A stretch of DNA of 45,755 nt from Spirochaetales bacterium (GCA_012728215.1 JAAYFO010000182.1:1-45755); one strand, 5' to 3'. Shown: positions 1 through 8,538, counted from the first letter of the stretch. The notes: generated from the letters alone by a model not told the origin. Program-made: numbers and translations.

Positions 1-89
1 ACCTCAGAGCGAAGATGGAAGGAAACTGGATTGAAACCATCCGTGGATACGGATATCGCTTCTGCGGAATCAGCAAGGAAACAAAATGA
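1..89 (+). CDS. C-terminal end of an OmpR/PhoB-family response regulator (partial)
   Basis: The window opens inside a reading frame that the ORF track does not list. Read from base 3 it gives LRAKMEGNWIETIRGYGYRF, then CGISKETK and a TGA at 87-89. The string IETIRGYGYRF is the end of the winged-helix output domain of OmpR-type regulators (the last beta-hairpin wing). The stop overlaps the ATG of the following histidine kinase (ATGA), the usual arrangement of a two-component operon. The receiver domain and start lie outside the window. The natural target would be the efflux operon downstream, which is now collapsed (see 1632-2528), but that link is inferred from position only. Confidence 0.85.
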   Translation, partial: LRAKMEGNWIETIRGYGYRFCGISKETK

Positions 90-1528
90 AGCTGAAGAGA
101 AACAATGGAAGAATCTTTTTCAGATACTTCTTCGCCACTACTGCAATAGCTGTGCTGGCTCTTGTCGTCCAGATAGCAATAATCATCGGTTTTCTGGAAA
201 TAAGGACATCCAAATGGGAGAAGGGAATATTTGAAGAATACTCACACTCTATAGCTAAGGCATTAAGCGTCACTGCAACGGATTCTACCATGTCCCAGTA
301 CATCGAGATATTCCGAAATCTGGCTGAGCAGAACGGCAGAATCAACGGGATTCTCATCCATGAAGCGTCAGGAGAAGTTGTCCAATCATTCAGATTCCAT
401 AGCAAGGATGAACGGCGGCCAGCAAGGGACAGAGAACCACAGATGAAAACTGTGAAGGTGCCGATGGTTGTCATAACGCCGCAGATGAACTCGACCGACC
501 TCGAATCTGTCCAGACAAACCTCGTCCTTCCGATGACAGACTATATTAATTTCAGTCAGTTGACTGGGATAATATTCTTCAAGGCCGAAGAAAACCAAGA
601 AATGTATATCGACGTTTTCACCTTGTCGCCCTCAACCTTCATTCTTACGAAAGACATATTCAGTGGTCTGGACAAGATAATGCTCATCTCGTTTTTCCTC
701 TCCCTGTTCGTTTCGGCGACTCTGGCATTCTTCAGCAGCCGACGGGGAAGCAGATACAGCAACGGACTGGATGCCGCACTGAAACGGATTGCTTCAAATG
801 AGCCGTTGGGACAACTTCCCAAGCCATATGGCAAGGAACGTATTTCCATAAACAATTCAATCAAGAAGCTTTCTGAAGTGCTTGAACGCGATAGAAGAAG
901 CAGAAAATCCTGGCTTCAGAACATTTCACATGATCTCAAGACTCCCACAGCCTCATTGAAGATGCTTCTTGAAGGGATGATGGATGGAGTGTTTACGACA
1001 GATCAGACTACATTGAAAGCAGCTTCCATGGAGCTGGAAACCTTGATTGCCAGGATTGAGAGAATTTCAGTTTTCTCCGATCTTGAAAACAGGACAAAAG
1101 ATCCTAAGCTTGAGCAGTTTCCGGCACAGACGCTGATTGATACCATCAAGGCCTTTCTTGGAAACGCCTCCAGACAGCTGGAATACACCGTGCAAAGCAC
1201 ATTCCTGATCGGTGATTTCTCTTCATTGGCATTGGCAACGACGGAACTGATATCAAACGCCATAAAGGCTTCAAACGAAAAAGTGCTGGTGAACATTGCC
1301 GACAATCACACAATCATCATAGTCAACAAAGGCGAGCTGCCTGATCAGGACCATATAATGGAAATCTGGGAAAGAGGTGACATCGGCAGAAACAGCAAAG
1401 GAAATGGCCTGGGAATATCAATCATCCAGCAGGTGATGAGAATACACCATGGACAGTTCACTCTGGTGCAAAACCAGGGCAACGTCGTTGCCTCCATCTC
1501 ATGGGACATCCCAAACAGAAACGTGTAG
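86..1528 (+). CDS. Sensor histidine kinase
   Basis: Membrane-bound sensor kinase of 480 residues that would phosphorylate the regulator encoded just upstream. Residues about 14-38 form the first membrane helix. Residues 40-195 are a periplasmic sensing region without a domain I recognise. A second helix lies at about 198-217. The dimerisation and phosphoacceptor box is ISHDLKTPTAS with His282. The ATPase part shows the N-box ELISNAIKAS and the G-box KGNGLGISIIQQVMRIHHG near the end. ATG overlaps the regulator stop (ATGA), so the two are translationally coupled. The gene appears intact even though the efflux genes downstream are deleted. Confidence 0.92.
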   Translation: MKLKRNNGRIFFRYFFATTAIAVLALVVQIAIIIGFLEIRTSKWEKGIFEEYSHSIAKALSVTATDSTMSQYIEIFRNLAEQNGRINGILIHEASGEVVQSFRFHSKDERRPARDREPQMKTVKVPMVVITPQMNSTDLESVQTNLVLPMTDYINFSQLTGIIFFKAEENQEMYIDVFTLSPSTFILTKDIFSGLDKIMLISFFLSLFVSATLAFFSSRRGSRYSNGLDAALKRIASNEPLGQLPKPYGKERISINNSIKKLSEVLERDRRSRKSWLQNISHDLKTPTASLKMLLEGMMDGVFTTDQTTLKAASMELETLIARIERISVFSDLENRTKDPKLEQFPAQTLIDTIKAFLGNASRQLEYTVQSTFLIGDFSSLALATTELISNAIKASNEKVLVNIADNHTIIIVNKGELPDQDHIMEIWERGDIGRNSKGNGLGISIIQQVMRIHHGQFTLVQNQGNVVASISWDIPNRNV

Positions 1529-1631
1529 TTTTATTGCAAACAAGTACAGTTCTTTCTCATATTATTTCACAGTCCTGACATAAAACGAGCAAGAAAGATT
1601 CCTAGGCTTCTATCATGCGAGGAACAATCAC

Positions 1632-2528
1632 ATGATAAGAATAAAACACATTGCAATCGCAGTGATGGCATTTCTGCTGACACCATTCTTCATTCAGGCT
1701 GATTCCTTCACCTTGGAGGAGGCCTTCACGCTTGCCCGATCCTCCAACAGTGAAATTGAATCCGCACAGCTTGATCTCATTTCCGCACAACGTACCGCCA
1801 CAATTGATGAGAACCTTCCATCCTTGTCGCTGTCGGGAGGGCTTAGCGCTTCCGGAGGGCTGCTGGGAAACAACACATGGAGTCCTTCACTCAATATTGG
1901 ATCCGAAATCGGAATAGGAGTGAGATTCTCATTTCTCGATGGCAAGCAGTTCACCACATATGGAGGGACATTGATCACCATCATCCTTCTTGCTCTTCTA
2001 CTTGTTTTTGCAGTCATGGCCGCCCAGTTTGAATCCCTTATTGACCCATTCATCATCTTTGCGACGATACCAATGCTCCTGATCGGGGTCGTATGGGTTC
2101 ATATCTGGGCAGGCCAGGACTTTACCCTTTACTCAATCGTAGGAATCATCGCACTCATAGGTGTGGTGGTGAACAACGGAATAGTGATGGTCGATTCGAT
2201 AAACCAGCTGGTACGGGCAAAGACTCCGATTCACCAAGCATGCATGACTGCAGCAAGGACAAGGCTCAGACCAATATTGATGACTACATTGACAACAGTT
2301 CTGAAAATGGTGCCAATGGCATTCTTCCCCAAAGAAGGGGCAAGCTCAATGCAACCTATAGCGCTGACCTTTGTCGGAGGGCTTCTCACAGGTTCATTCA
2401 TGACACTGTTCCTCTCGCCTATCCTCTACACTGTCTTTAACAGAAACAAGGAAAGACGATTCAACGATCCAAATGCAATAGACAATCAGATCGCCGCTTT
2501 CGACGCCAAGTATGGCACCGTCCGCTGA
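1632..2528 (+). pseudogene. Chimeric remnant: TolC-like N-terminus fused in frame to RND pump C-terminus
   Basis: One open frame of 298 residues contains pieces of two different proteins. Residues 1-24 are a signal peptide. Residues 25 to about 108 (TLEEAFTLARSSNSEIESA, then an LSGG/FSFLDG beta segment) are the start of a TolC-type outer-membrane efflux protein. From about residue 110 the sequence is the last membrane block of an AcrB/MexB-type RND permease: LLVFAVMAAQFESLIDPF, the VVNNGIVMVDSINQL helix, and a short cytoplasmic tail. A usual operon order of outer-membrane protein, adaptor, pump would give this product after a deletion of several kb that kept the frame. It lacks the TolC barrel and tunnel and the pump's proton-relay and porter regions, so it should not pump. 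Start ATG has GAGGA about nine bases upstream. A stable membrane protein could still be made. Confidence 0.8.
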
Positions 2529-2553
2529 GTCACAGGATTCAATTCTCCTTCGA

Positions 2554-2581
2554 CCCCTTGGAATTCTCTCCAGGGGGTTTC
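2554..2581 (+). terminator. Hairpin just after the TolC/RND remnant
   Basis: CCCC(T)TGGA pairs with TCCAGGGG around a short loop, with one bulged base, and GTTTCTTC follows. It lies 25 bases after the stop of the remnant and is probably the original terminator of the efflux operon. Confidence 0.5.
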
Positions 2582-2702
2582 TTCATGGGGCAAAGAAAGG
2601 AAACGGCAGATCATGTGCCATTCAGCATATGTACGATGCAAAGATTGCAATCACAATGAACCGGCACCATCTGTCAGATTCTTTTCCCAAAGAATACAAT
2701 TA

Positions 2703-2741
2703 GAGCGATCTCATCAGACTGATGAAATCGCTCCATTCTTT
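2703..2741 (+). terminator. Strong intrinsic terminator
   Basis: GAGCGATCTCATCAG faces CTGATGAAATCGCTC (15 bases, one mismatch), followed by CATTCTTTTTT. Typical rho-independent terminator for rightward transcripts in the convergent gap before the porin gene. Confidence 0.75.
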
Positions 2742-2794
2742 TTTCGCCTTAGTCTTCATCATCCTGGCTGGATGATATTCAACTGCTGGCAAAG

Positions 2795-2827
2795 TCCGTT
2801 ATTTCGTGAAATGACGGATTTTCTTTT
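2795..2827 (+). terminator. Second terminator hairpin in the convergent gap
   Basis: TCCGTTATTT, loop CGTG, AAATGACGGA (one wobble), then TTTTCTTTTA on the plus strand. On the minus strand it comes right after the porin stop, so it may also end the leftward transcript, although the T-run on that side is weak. Confidence 0.6.
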
Positions 2828-3752
2828 AGAAGTTGAACTGAGTCCTGAACTCGACCTTTGTGTTGGAAGCATAAAGTCTGGATGCAACCTTGCCCATCTT
2901 GACCTGTACCCATCCGTCCACTGACCAGTTGTTGGCAACATCAGAGAAATCACTGATTCCGCCATCAGCACCGACTGTGAACATTGAATTGATGGCATAG
3001 TTTGCTCCACCACTAAGTGACATCGTTCCAGAATCGTAAACGAACTCAGAGTAGGCACTGAGCTTGTCAAATCCTGCCTTCAAGCCACCGACATAGAGAT
3101 TGTTTGTCATGTCATCAAAATACAATTCAGCATATGCACCAGCGGAAAGGGAGAAGTCCATTTTTGCAAGAGCTGCAATATCAACTCCGAATGAAGCACT
3201 GACTGCGTTCACTTCCTGTGAATAAGCAGCCTGCACATCCACGCCGTCCACCACTGCGCCAGACACTGAAAGGCCGAATGACTTCTTGTCATGCTCAAGT
3301 CCAGCAGCTGCGTAAAGTGACCAGCCCTTGTAACCTACTGTGATTCCGATTGGAGCAGTGCTTTCTGTAGCAAGAGGCAGATACCAGGCATCACTTCCTG
3401 CGGCATCTATGTAGGCATAGCCAGCATAGAGACTATTCACACCGACATCGGCAGAAAGAGTCATTTCTTCGGGAAGTGTGATTTTTGCAGTGGCGAGAAT
3501 CTTGTCGATGTTCAAAGTCGCATAAGCGCTGTAACTGCTATACTGATACCCCTGTCCACCGAAGTAGATTGACCAGAGATCACTGGAATCTGTCAGTGTC
3601 ATGTAGTTTCTGTTGCCGGCAGTTACCCCGTTGTTTCCACTTGAATAAACATAAGTGTACTTGATACCGAATCTTCCACCGATAGTCGGGGTTGCAAAAG
3701 CAGCTGCCGATACCAGGACCAAAACCAAAAGAATACTAATTGTTTTCTTCAT
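2826..3752 (-). CDS. Porin-like outer-membrane beta-barrel protein
   Basis: 308 residues with a clear signal peptide (MKKTISILLVLVLVSAAAFA) followed by a chain of alternating hydrophobic/polar beta strands rich in Gly, Tyr, Ser and Ala, for example VGYKGWSLYAAAGLEHD. The chain ends in VEFRTQFNF with a terminal Phe, the classic last-strand signature recognised by the BAM machinery. This supports an outer-membrane barrel of roughly 14-16 strands. No specific family is recognised beyond spirochaetal porin-like proteins. Start ATG at 3752 is preceded by GGAGACA at good spacing. It is a single gene facing the efflux remnant, with terminators between. The substrate cannot be read from the sequence. 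Confidence 0.7.
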   Translation of the reverse strand: MKKTISILLVLVLVSAAAFATPTIGGRFGIKYTYVYSSGNNGVTAGNRNYMTLTDSSDLWSIYFGGQGYQYSSYSAYATLNIDKILATAKITLPEEMTLSADVGVNSLYAGYAYIDAAGSDAWYLPLATESTAPIGITVGYKGWSLYAAAGLEHDKKSFGLSVSGAVVDGVDVQAAYSQEVNAVSASFGVDIAALAKMDFSLSAGAYAELYFDDMTNNLYVGGLKAGFDKLSAYSEFVYDSGTMSLSGGANYAINSMFTVGADGGISDFSDVANNWSVDGWVQVKMGKVASRLYASNTKVEFRTQFNF

Positions 3753-4210
3753 ACATTTGTCTCCATTTTTGAGATTAGAATTGTTTACAGTATGTCAGCG
3801 GTATTTGTTAGTATTATGGCTTCAATGTGTGCGGAAAATGAAATAGTTTGATGGTTTGATGTGGAAGAGAAGAGATTCAAGTAGTTCTCAGCCATTGTAA
3901 ATCAAAAAATGCATCGATATCCGAATTATATAGGAAACATGCCGATTGATAAAAATTCCATTCACAAGCAGAAGCTCTGTCTTTCTTGAAAAAAGGTAAA
4001 AATAGTGCATTTCAAACATCGGAAACAGCGATATCGGTTTCAATAGACCTGACAACGCTTCTTTACAGATAAATAATTGCAGAATCAATTGGAAGAAATC
4101 ATTCAAGCTGAAGGCATCATCTTGATGGCAAGGAAAAAACTCCGACTTTTTGGAGATTGCTTGAAGAAGTCCAACGAACTCCACACAAAGTCAACAAGAA
4201 TGAATTAGGC
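3753..4210. other. Intergenic stretch, about 460 bases, no gene seen
   Basis: AT-rich DNA between the porin start and the hydroxylase stop. The porin promoter must lie in the right-hand-adjacent part (about 3753-3850), but no convincing -35/-10 pair stands out. A 98-residue GTG-started minus-strand ORF (3888-4184) has no ribosome site, no recognisable family and an unlikely composition. I see no tRNA, strong hairpin or repeat. Confidence 0.6.
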
Positions 4211-6763
4211 TCAACGGGAATAAGGCGTATCCTCAAGCGGCAAAGACTCTCTTATCATGCCATCCCTACGGTAATAAGCATGCCAGATGGCCGGAGCAGT
4301 TCCAATCGCTGCAAGCTCACCGATTCCCTTGGCACCATAGCTGGTTGGCAAAGGCACCGAAGAACTCACGAACTTCGAAACTATCTGAGGAATCTGAGTG
4401 GATCGCAAAAGGCCAAGGGTGCCGTACCTGACCTTTGGAATTCCATTTTCCATCGGAAAATCCTCCGTCAGTGCATAACCCATGCCCATCACCACGCCAC
4501 CTTCGACCTGGCCTTCGATTGCTGTTGGATTGATCACGGTTCCACTGTCGCAGACGGACGTAATCCTGTTCACCAGGCCATCCTCGGATAATGATGCAAT
4601 TTGAACGGAATAGCTGTATGCCAGATGACTGACTGGATTGGCCTTGTCACTTCCAACCGTATCAGTCTTCACAGTGAACTCATCATAGAATTCCTGCCCA
4701 TCCAGATCAGAAAGGGAACTGTCATCCAAGGCGGATTTCAACTTCAACGATGTACGTCTGATTGCTTCTCCAGTGATGGCTGTCTGTCTGCTTGCTGTGG
4801 AAGTCCCGCAGTCAGGGGTCAGAGCTGTGTCAGGACCATGAATAACAAAGTCATCGGAATCAAGACCTGTGGTCTGAGCCGCCACCATCAATGCGACAGT
4901 GGCGAACCCTTGCCCCATGCAAGCGGCGGAACAATACACATGAACCTTGCCTTTATCTATTCGGATACGGCATCGTCCTGAATCATCCAATCCGACACCG
5001 ACTCCAGTGTTCTTCATCGAGCAGGCAATTCCTGCATGCGGATCATCCTTATAGGCCGATCTGGCAGCTTCAAGACACTGTACAAGTGCAGTGTCAGGTC
5101 CGGCTATCTGGCCATTTGGAAGAACCTGTCCCGGACGTATTGCATTCAGAAGTCTGAAATCATACGGATCCATACCCACTTCATCAGCCAAAAGGTCAAT
5201 GCAGCATTCCAAGGCAAAGCAGCTCTGTGTCACCCCGAAGCCACGGAAAGCACCGGCGGGAACATTGTTGGTATATACAGCTCTTCCGCATATATCGATG
5301 TCATGATAATTGTATGGACCTGCAGCATGAGTGCATGCCCGTTCAAGAACTGGATGTCCAAGCGAGGCATAAGCTCCGTTGTCAGTCATTATTGTTCCTG
5401 AAAATCCTGTAAGATGGCCTTCTTCATCGCAACCGACCGCAAAATCCATGTCCATCTCATGGCGCTTGGGATGAACGTTGATGCTTTCCTGCCGAGTAAG
5501 CTTCAGCTTTGCAGGACGTTTGAGAAGCCAGGCGACAAGAGCGGCATGATGCTGAACGCTCATGTCCTCCTTTCCTCCGAAGCCACCTCCAACCAGCTGA
5601 CTGATGCACCTGACTTTGCTGGGTTGAAGCTTGAGCATCCTTGATATCTCACGCCGTTCATCAAAGACCGACTGTCCTGAAGTAAAGACCTCCAGACCGT
5701 CATCATCTGTGCATGTGGCGACAGCACACTCCGGTTCCATGAAGGCATGCTCGGTGACAGGCGTATGAAATGATCTGTGCACCACATGTGCACTGTGTTC
5801 CAAGGCACCCTTGGCATCACCACGTCTGACTACGACTTCTGCAAGCAGATTGCCATTCTCATGAAGCTTCGGAGCATCAGATGAAAGCGCCTGCTGCCAT
5901 GATGTGACAGGCTTTTGCTCTTCGTACTCCAGATGTATCAGATTCTTCACTGCTTCGGCATCCTCAACGGTACGTGCGGCTACTATCGCTATTGCATCTC
6001 CAATGTATCTGGTGCATTCTCCTTCGGGAATCAGCACATCCCAATCAGGCACGATATGGCCATGACGGTTATACGGTACATCCTTGGCTGTGATTATCGC
6101 AATGCATCTGCTGTCCGCCTCTGCCTGGGAGGTATCAATTCTGAGGATTCTGCATCTGGGCGTTGGAGCACGGAGAACCTTGCAGTTCACCATGTCCTTC
6201 AGATACAGGTCATCAGTGTATATTCCTTTTCCAAGAGTCTTGGCCACGGCATCCACACGCTGGATCTTCTTTCCAATCCGCCCATCACGTGGTGAGAACT
6301 CAGGGAGTCTGTTCTCTCGGACAAATTCAGCTGCCATCAAGATTGCCTGCTCAATCTTCACATACCCTGTGCAACGGCAGATATTTCCCTTTATCGCTTC
6401 CTTCACTTGGTCAGGAGTCGGATCATTGTTTCGATCAATCAGAGCCTTAGCCGAAAGAACCATACCCGGAATGCAGAAACCACACTGAACCGCTCCTGCC
6501 TCGGCAAAGCAATAGGAATAGATCAGCTTCTCATTGTCTGAAAGTCCTTCTATTGTTATTATGCTCTTCCCTTCCAGCCTGCTGAGCTTCTGAACGCATG
6601 CACGGCTTTTGGTTCCATCAATGATCACAGTGCAGGCACCACAGGCACCTTCACTGCAGCCATCCTTGGTTCCGGTCAGATGAAGATCATCACGAAGGAA
6701 CCTCAGAAGCGTCTTGTCTGTTTGTGATGTGTATTCTTTTCCATTTATCTTAACAGCAGGCAT
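4211..6763 (-). CDS. Fused [2Fe-2S]-molybdopterin hydroxylase (selenium-dependent xanthine dehydrogenase type)
   Basis: 850-residue member of the xanthine oxidase family, with two parts in one chain. Residues 1-155 bind two [2Fe-2S] clusters: GCSEGACGAC with Cys36, 41, 44 and later 56, then QCGFCIPGM and NICRCTGY. From about 175 on is the molybdopterin domain, with VGGGFGGKE, AFRGFGVTQ and GTSTASRQT, and GIGELAAIG carrying the probable catalytic Glu. This fusion, with no FAD domain, resembles the family annotated as selenium-dependent molybdenum hydroxylase 1 (TIGR03311), in which selenium is a labile ligand rather than selenocysteine. The likely role is hydroxylation of purines or similar heterocycles. 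No FAD subunit or cofactor maturation gene is adjacent. Start ATG has AGAGGA upstream. The Se assignment is family-level inference. Confidence 0.85.
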   Translation of the reverse strand: MPAVKINGKEYTSQTDKTLLRFLRDDLHLTGTKDGCSEGACGACTVIIDGTKSRACVQKLSRLEGKSIITIEGLSDNEKLIYSYCFAEAGAVQCGFCIPGMVLSAKALIDRNNDPTPDQVKEAIKGNICRCTGYVKIEQAILMAAEFVRENRLPEFSPRDGRIGKKIQRVDAVAKTLGKGIYTDDLYLKDMVNCKVLRAPTPRCRILRIDTSQAEADSRCIAIITAKDVPYNRHGHIVPDWDVLIPEGECTRYIGDAIAIVAARTVEDAEAVKNLIHLEYEEQKPVTSWQQALSSDAPKLHENGNLLAEVVVRRGDAKGALEHSAHVVHRSFHTPVTEHAFMEPECAVATCTDDDGLEVFTSGQSVFDERREISRMLKLQPSKVRCISQLVGGGFGGKEDMSVQHHAALVAWLLKRPAKLKLTRQESINVHPKRHEMDMDFAVGCDEEGHLTGFSGTIMTDNGAYASLGHPVLERACTHAAGPYNYHDIDICGRAVYTNNVPAGAFRGFGVTQSCFALECCIDLLADEVGMDPYDFRLLNAIRPGQVLPNGQIAGPDTALVQCLEAARSAYKDDPHAGIACSMKNTGVGVGLDDSGRCRIRIDKGKVHVYCSAACMGQGFATVALMVAAQTTGLDSDDFVIHGPDTALTPDCGTSTASRQTAITGEAIRRTSLKLKSALDDSSLSDLDGQEFYDEFTVKTDTVGSDKANPVSHLAYSYSVQIASLSEDGLVNRITSVCDSGTVINPTAIEGQVEGGVVMGMGYALTEDFPMENGIPKVRYGTLGLLRSTQIPQIVSKFVSSSVPLPTSYGAKGIGELAAIGTAPAIWHAYYRRDGMIRESLPLEDTPYSR

Positions 6764-6845
6764 ATTGTCCTCTGCTTACATTTTGACTTCCAAAATCATA
6801 TCTGTCAACAAAGAAATACCAAAAAACAACAAAACGCAACAATTT

Positions 6846-7067
6846 TCAAATCAGATATTCAAAAAAGTGATAAACCGCCAGGCGTCCCTGCGAATCAGTT
6901 TTCGCAGCAATCGATTTCATTGCGTTTTTCACTTGATTCTCATTCCAGCCGAGGATTGAGGCAAGCTTCCTGTTGGAAGATTCTACCTTCGTCTCAAAAA
7001 AAGCAACAGCAAGCTTATTTTCGTGTTCAGAAAATGAGAAATTTGTGTTGGTTAAGCTAATGACCAA
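6846..7067 (-). CDS. Very small LuxR-type helix-turn-helix protein or remnant
   Basis: 73 codons starting at TTG, with a TAG four codons upstream in frame. The pattern FSEHENKLAVAFF, then RKLASILGWNENQVKNAMKS, then AVYHFFEYLI fits the LuxR/GerE DNA-binding fold: the recognition helix falls at NENQVKNAMKSI and a hydrophobic helix closes the domain. GerE itself is only 74 residues, so a free-standing regulator is possible. No good ribosome site is visible, so it may instead be the last domain of a decayed regulator. It is transcribed toward the hydroxylase gene (78-base gap), so a role in its control is conceivable. The family call is by eye and moderate. Confidence 0.4.
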   Translation of the reverse strand: MVISLTNTNFSFSEHENKLAVAFFETKVESSNRKLASILGWNENQVKNAMKSIAAKTDSQGRLAVYHFFEYLI

Positions 7068-7158
7068 TGTTGGAGTCTACAAGATAAAGATAAACTTCCA
7101 ATTCTCATGAGCATTCTGAAGATTGTATAAATCTGGATGCTCTGATAGAATCTCTGCT

Positions 7159-7539
7159 ATGAAAGATCCAGAGAACTCGCTTGAAGCTTGGATAGATGAT
7201 GAAGCTGTTTTTTCTTCCAAGGGGCATTGGCTGATGCCGCTGTTGGAACTGGAGAAATACCTATGCGAACACAGAAGCATCAAGCCTTCCGATATTGAAC
7301 TTCACGACACCAAAGGCGGAAGAGCCGCAGCAGGCCTTGCAATAGGCATGGGCATCAGAAGCGTAGTGCTGGATCTGGTAAGCGACTATGCGCTTGAAAT
7401 GTACTCCGACTACGGCGTCAAGGTCTCATTCGCTCAAAGAGTCCCTCAGATAGCCTGTGCCACTGAGAAGCTCATAACTTTCTCCATGACTCCCTCCGAG
7501 ATTCATGCCTTGGTTCTCGGGCGCATTGCAGGCCAATAG
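7159..7539 (+). CDS. DUF1893-like small protein
   Basis: 126 residues from ATG 7159; the ORF track extends to a TTG at 7123. The layout matches the DUF1893 family: a short N-terminal strand with VFSSKGHWLMPLLELEKY, then DTKGGRAAAGLAIGMGIRSV, a segment LVSDYALEMYSDYGVKVSF, and VPQIACATEKL with a conserved-type Cys. The biochemical role of the family is not established to my knowledge. The protein is soluble, with no signal peptide. No strong ribosome site is visible before either start. It stands alone between the LuxR-like ORF (divergent) and a gene stump. Confidence 0.6.
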   Translation: MKDPENSLEAWIDDEAVFSSKGHWLMPLLELEKYLCEHRSIKPSDIELHDTKGGRAAAGLAIGMGIRSVVLDLVSDYALEMYSDYGVKVSFAQRVPQIACATEKLITFSMTPSEIHALVLGRIAGQ

Positions 7540-7565
7540 CATTGCCAATCTTCAGATCCATGGTC

Positions 7566-7691
7566 ATGAAAGTGATTGACCCTACGATTTCAAGTTTCGA
7601 GTCCAGGATTGCCAGCAACAGGCTGTATGTGGACAAGACTGAGTATATCTACAAATTGGTCACAGGCCCGAGCGAGGAAGAGATCATCTGA
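7566..7691 (+). pseudogene. N-terminal stump of a PF09820-type AAA-ATPase-like gene
   Basis: A 41-codon frame too short for the ORF track: MKVIDPTISSFESRIASN followed by RLYVDKTEYIYKLVTG and then SEEEII-stop. The segment (Y/L)YVDKTEYIYKLV is the hallmark start of the large predicted AAA-ATPase-like proteins (PF09820, usually joined to a PD-(D/E)XK nuclease-like C-domain, PF08011). In those proteins it is followed by a Walker A region (SRPRRFGKS), which is absent here. About 500 codons are missing. The stump runs into the end of the ribonuclease D gene on the other strand. Remnant of a mobile-like, often multicopy family. Confidence 0.65.
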
Positions 7692-8538
7692 GTTCAGATT
7701 CTGCTTCTGTAATCGCCTTCCTCAGGCTGTCAAGCTCATCACGGCGCAGAGTCTGCATGAATTCGAACTTCTCTGAAGTCTCGGCATAAGCCATCTTCAC
7801 CAGAGTCTTCTTGTCTATGAGATAGGATGCCGGGCAGTTTCGCTTCCTGGCCATTGCATCGCGGGCAATATATAAATGCTTGAGATAGACCCTTGTGCGT
7901 CTGGGCATCCGCTTGTAGCCTGGCGCCCTCTCCCATTCCGGCTTGTCAGGATGAATCGGCCGGGCACAGGTGACCATCTGACTGACCACTCTTTTTCGAA
8001 GCACCGGATCTACAAGCTCCTTGTCCAGCGAATCACGGAGTTCAAAAAGATATCTCACATCATCCAACGCATATGCTATCTGATCCGGCTTCAATGGCCT
8101 GATCAGCCAGTTGGACATCTGCTTGCTCTTCTTTCCCGACTTTCCAGAAGTATCGATCTTCAGATTCCGTTCGATTAGGGCAGAAAGTCCATTCTCGAAC
8201 CCAAGCGCCTTGGCCACTACTCTCAGATCAAAGACATTTGCAAGAGCTATGTCATAGTTGCGTCTTACAAGGGTGCTGTCTCCGCTGCAGTCGAACATTA
8301 TCTTCTCAACCGGGCTTTCCAGAAGGCGTCTAAGAGCTCCATCAGAGACTTTCATCGCATCCACGATGTAGAAATCCCTACCATCGAATATCTGAATAAG
8401 GCAAAGATGCTCGCCATAGATATGAAGATTGAACTCACCTTCGAAATCCATTGCAACGGTGCCAATAGCTTCTTCGCTCCATGATTTCAACATGGATTCC
8501 ACTTCTTCATCTTTCTCTATAAGAATATAGTCAGTCAT
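7684..8538 (-). CDS. rnd: Ribonuclease D-like 3'-5' exonuclease
   Basis: 284 residues from ATG at 8538; the track starts three codons earlier at TTG. The N-terminal DEDD exonuclease domain shows motif I as AMDFEGEFN, motif II around FDCSGDSTLVRRNY, and motif III AYALDDVRYL. Between them, FDLRVVAKALG and SNWLIRPLKPDQIAYA match the RNase D helices. The C-terminal 80 residues (from about 205) are an HRDC-like helical domain, which helps bind structured RNA. RNase D trims tRNA and other small RNA 3' ends. The local tRNA-Ala does not encode CCA, which fits a need for 3' trimming before CCA addition, but that is general. No strong ribosome site is seen. The gene stands alone. Confidence 0.88.
   Translation of the reverse strand: MTDYILIEKDEEVESMLKSWSEEAIGTVAMDFEGEFNLHIYGEHLCLIQIFDGRDFYIVDAMKVSDGALRRLLESPVEKIMFDCSGDSTLVRRNYDIALANVFDLRVVAKALGFENGLSALIERNLKIDTSGKSGKKSKQMSNWLIRPLKPDQIAYALDDVRYLFELRDSLDKELVDPVLRKRVVSQMVTCARPIHPDKPEWERAPGYKRMPRRTRVYLKHLYIARDAMARKRNCPASYLIDKKTLVKMAYAETSEKFEFMQTLRRDELDSLRKAITEAESELR

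Noticed and set aside
2613-2924. 103-residue plus ORF beginning with a CKDC motif
   Set aside because: It reads through a strong terminator hairpin and into the porin gene; one Cys pair alone is not enough.
3888-4184. 98-residue minus-strand ORF in the gap before the porin
   Set aside because: GTG start without ribosome site, no family, AT-rich gap composition; nothing around it supports translation.
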